From the NCBI GenBank assembly GCA_947488345.1, contig CANKZQ010000001.1, positions 1,129,501-1,193,500 of the forward strand: 64,000 bases of DNA. Direction: 5' to 3'. Source of the DNA: an uncultured Flavobacteriaceae bacterium (GTDB lineage Bacteria > Bacteroidota > Bacteroidia > Flavobacteriales > Flavobacteriaceae). The translations under genes were made by a program, and so were the position numbers. The notes under the pieces were generated by a model. The model was given only the letters and a program-made list of their open reading frames with translations, made no database searches and was not told the DNA's origin. Positions 62,971 to 64,000 of this stretch are shown here, in pieces. Positions within the stretch are counted from its first letter, which is position 1. Each line of letters begins with the position of its first letter.

Positions 62971-64000
62971 ATGATTTCATCTCAAGAAGCACTTCAAATT
63001 ATTCTTAACAATACACAAGATTTCGGTATTGAAGAAGTTCCTTTTTTAGAAGCTACGAACCGTGTGCTAAAAGAAGATATTAGAGCTGATAGAGATTTTC
63101 CGCCATTTAATAGTGTTCGCATGGACGGTATTGCTGTTTCATTTAAAGCTTTTGCGGAAGGTAAAAGGGTTTTTCCTATTGAAGGTGTGCAACCCGCTGG
63201 TAGTGAACAACAAACCTTAAAAAATAGCACAAACTGCATTGAAGTAATGACCGGAGCAACGCTACCTCACAATGTTGATACTGTGATTCGGTATGAAGAC
63301 GTACATATCTCTGATGGAAATGCGACCATTCATATTGACGCCGTAACGGAAGGTCAGAATGTGCATCTACAAGGCAAAGACCGCAAAACAAATGACGTTT
63401 TAATCAAAAAAAACTGTGTGCTATCTCCTGCCGAAATTGGCGTCTTAGCGACGGTTGGAAAAACTTCAGTTGCAGTTGCAAAACAACCAAAAGTAATGAT
63501 TGTTTCGACTGGAGATGAGTTGGTTGAAGTTGCTGAAAACCCTTTAAGTCATCAGATCCGAAGGAGCAATGTCTATACCTTAGTTTCATTATTAGAAAAA
63601 ATAGGTATTAAAGCGGAAACAGCACATATTTCAGATGATAAACCCCAACTAAAAGAAAAAATACACCAATTTTTATTGAGCTATGACGCCTTATTATTTA
63701 GTGGAGCTGTAAGCAAAGGTAAATTTGATTTTTTGCCAGAGGTGCTAGATGAATTAGGCGTGGAGAAATTATTTCATAAAGTTACACAGCGCCCTGGGAA
63801 ACCTTTCTTTTTTGGTCGCGCAGTAGGTTCGAATGCATTGCAAAAAACAAGTGTGTTTGCTTTTCCTGGCAACCCCGTATCTACCTTTATGGGATGTGTA
63901 AAATATTTTTACCCCTGGTATAAAAAATCGGTAGACCTAGTATTTGAAAACTTTGATAAAGCAATTTTGGCAGAAGACTTTACTTTTAAGCCTGAACTAA
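62971..64000 (+). CDS. moeA: Molybdopterin molybdenumtransferase MoeA, 3' part missing
   Basis: At least 343 residues, cut by the window end. FPPFNSVRMDGIA (MDGxA motif), PAGSEQQTL, IEVMTGATLPHNVDTVI, VMIVSTGDELVE, QIRRSNVYTLVSLLEKIGI, LFSGAVSKGKFDF and VFAFPGNPVSTFMG are MoeA landmarks in order. It inserts molybdate into molybdopterin. The fourth motif reads SGAVSKG where E. coli has SGGVSVG. Coupled to moaA (4-nt gap). Confidence 0.96.
   Translation, partial: MISSQEALQIILNNTQDFGIEEVPFLEATNRVLKEDIRADRDFPPFNSVRMDGIAVSFKAFAEGKRVFPIEGVQPAGSEQQTLKNSTNCIEVMTGATLPHNVDTVIRYEDVHISDGNATIHIDAVTEGQNVHLQGKDRKTNDVLIKKNCVLSPAEIGVLATVGKTSVAVAKQPKVMIVSTGDELVEVAENPLSHQIRRSNVYTLVSLLEKIGIKAETAHISDDKPQLKEKIHQFLLSYDALLFSGAVSKGKFDFLPEVLDELGVEKLFHKVTQRPGKPFFFGRAVGSNALQKTSVFAFPGNPVSTFMGCVKYFYPWYKKSVDLVFENFDKAILAEDFTFKPEL

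Overview
The window is a gene-dense, AT-rich chromosomal segment from a member of the Bacteroidota, almost certainly a marine-type Flavobacteriaceae. Evidence: secreted proteins with short signal peptides ending in FAQ or SAQ; lipoproteins with a Cys right after the hydrophobic segment; an OmpA protein with thrombospondin-3 repeats; a coaX - outer membrane protein - TPR - LptC - CorC - PpiD block typical of flavobacteria; a mevalonate pathway; and promoters of the Bacteroidota type (TTG, about 19-20 nt, then TAnnTTTG). I saw no phage, transposon, CRISPR array or rRNA. The genes look chromosomal and housekeeping, with a few accessory operons. The genus cannot be fixed from the sequence alone.

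Layout: 1-2400 (minus) holds two glycosyltransferases downstream of an FtsE-type ATPase. 2490-9750 (plus) holds a kelch lipoprotein, a TlpA-like lipoprotein, and a large TPR protein followed by an outer membrane beta-barrel. 9900-20180 (minus) carries rfbB, then a TonB-dependent receptor under a TPP riboswitch, an S9 peptidase, arfB, and a tightly overlapping set of NadR-like kinase, PnuC/PnuT transporter and YkoF-type thiamine-binding protein; upstream of these are PcrB, a BLUF photoreceptor and a phosphopantetheinyl transferase. 20200-24180 (plus) has ahcY, a universal stress protein, tRNA-Ala(GGC) and a CotH kinase. 24170-41100 (minus) is the envelope block: hydrolase, AddB-like nuclease, OmpA, PpiD, CorC-like protein, M24 peptidase, LptC, three tandem TPR paralogues, an outer membrane protein and coaX.

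41150-41340 is a well-defined tRNA-Phe transcription unit. 41340-49900 (minus) has a pseudouridine synthase, nitrilase, UbiA prenyltransferase, mevalonate kinase, YwqK protein, diphosphomevalonate decarboxylase, DMT transporter and a LytTR two-component system. 50110-53370 (plus) has a small ExbB-like membrane protein, a DUF6624 protein, a conserved small protein and a carboxypeptidase-regulatory-domain protein. 53900-56740 is an arsenic-type operon (arsR, GNAT, DUF6428, arsenate reductase-like phosphatase, aquaglyceroporin) with a clear operator over its promoter. 56740-58920 (minus) has galE and a sugar aminotransferase. 59000-64000 (plus) has kdtA, a Crp/Fnr regulator, a split YeeE/YedE sulfur transporter, moaA and the start of moeA.

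The most coherent functional themes are: (i) a thiamine uptake/salvage locus joining a riboswitch-controlled receptor with a PnuC-type carrier, a thiamine-binding protein and a NadR-like kinase; (ii) an arsenic detoxification operon with a channel instead of an efflux pump; (iii) isoprenoid and archaeal-style ether-lipid enzymes (PcrB, UbiA, mevalonate kinase, mvaD); and (iv) a Crp/Fnr regulator with a candidate operator in front of the sulfur-transport pair beside it.
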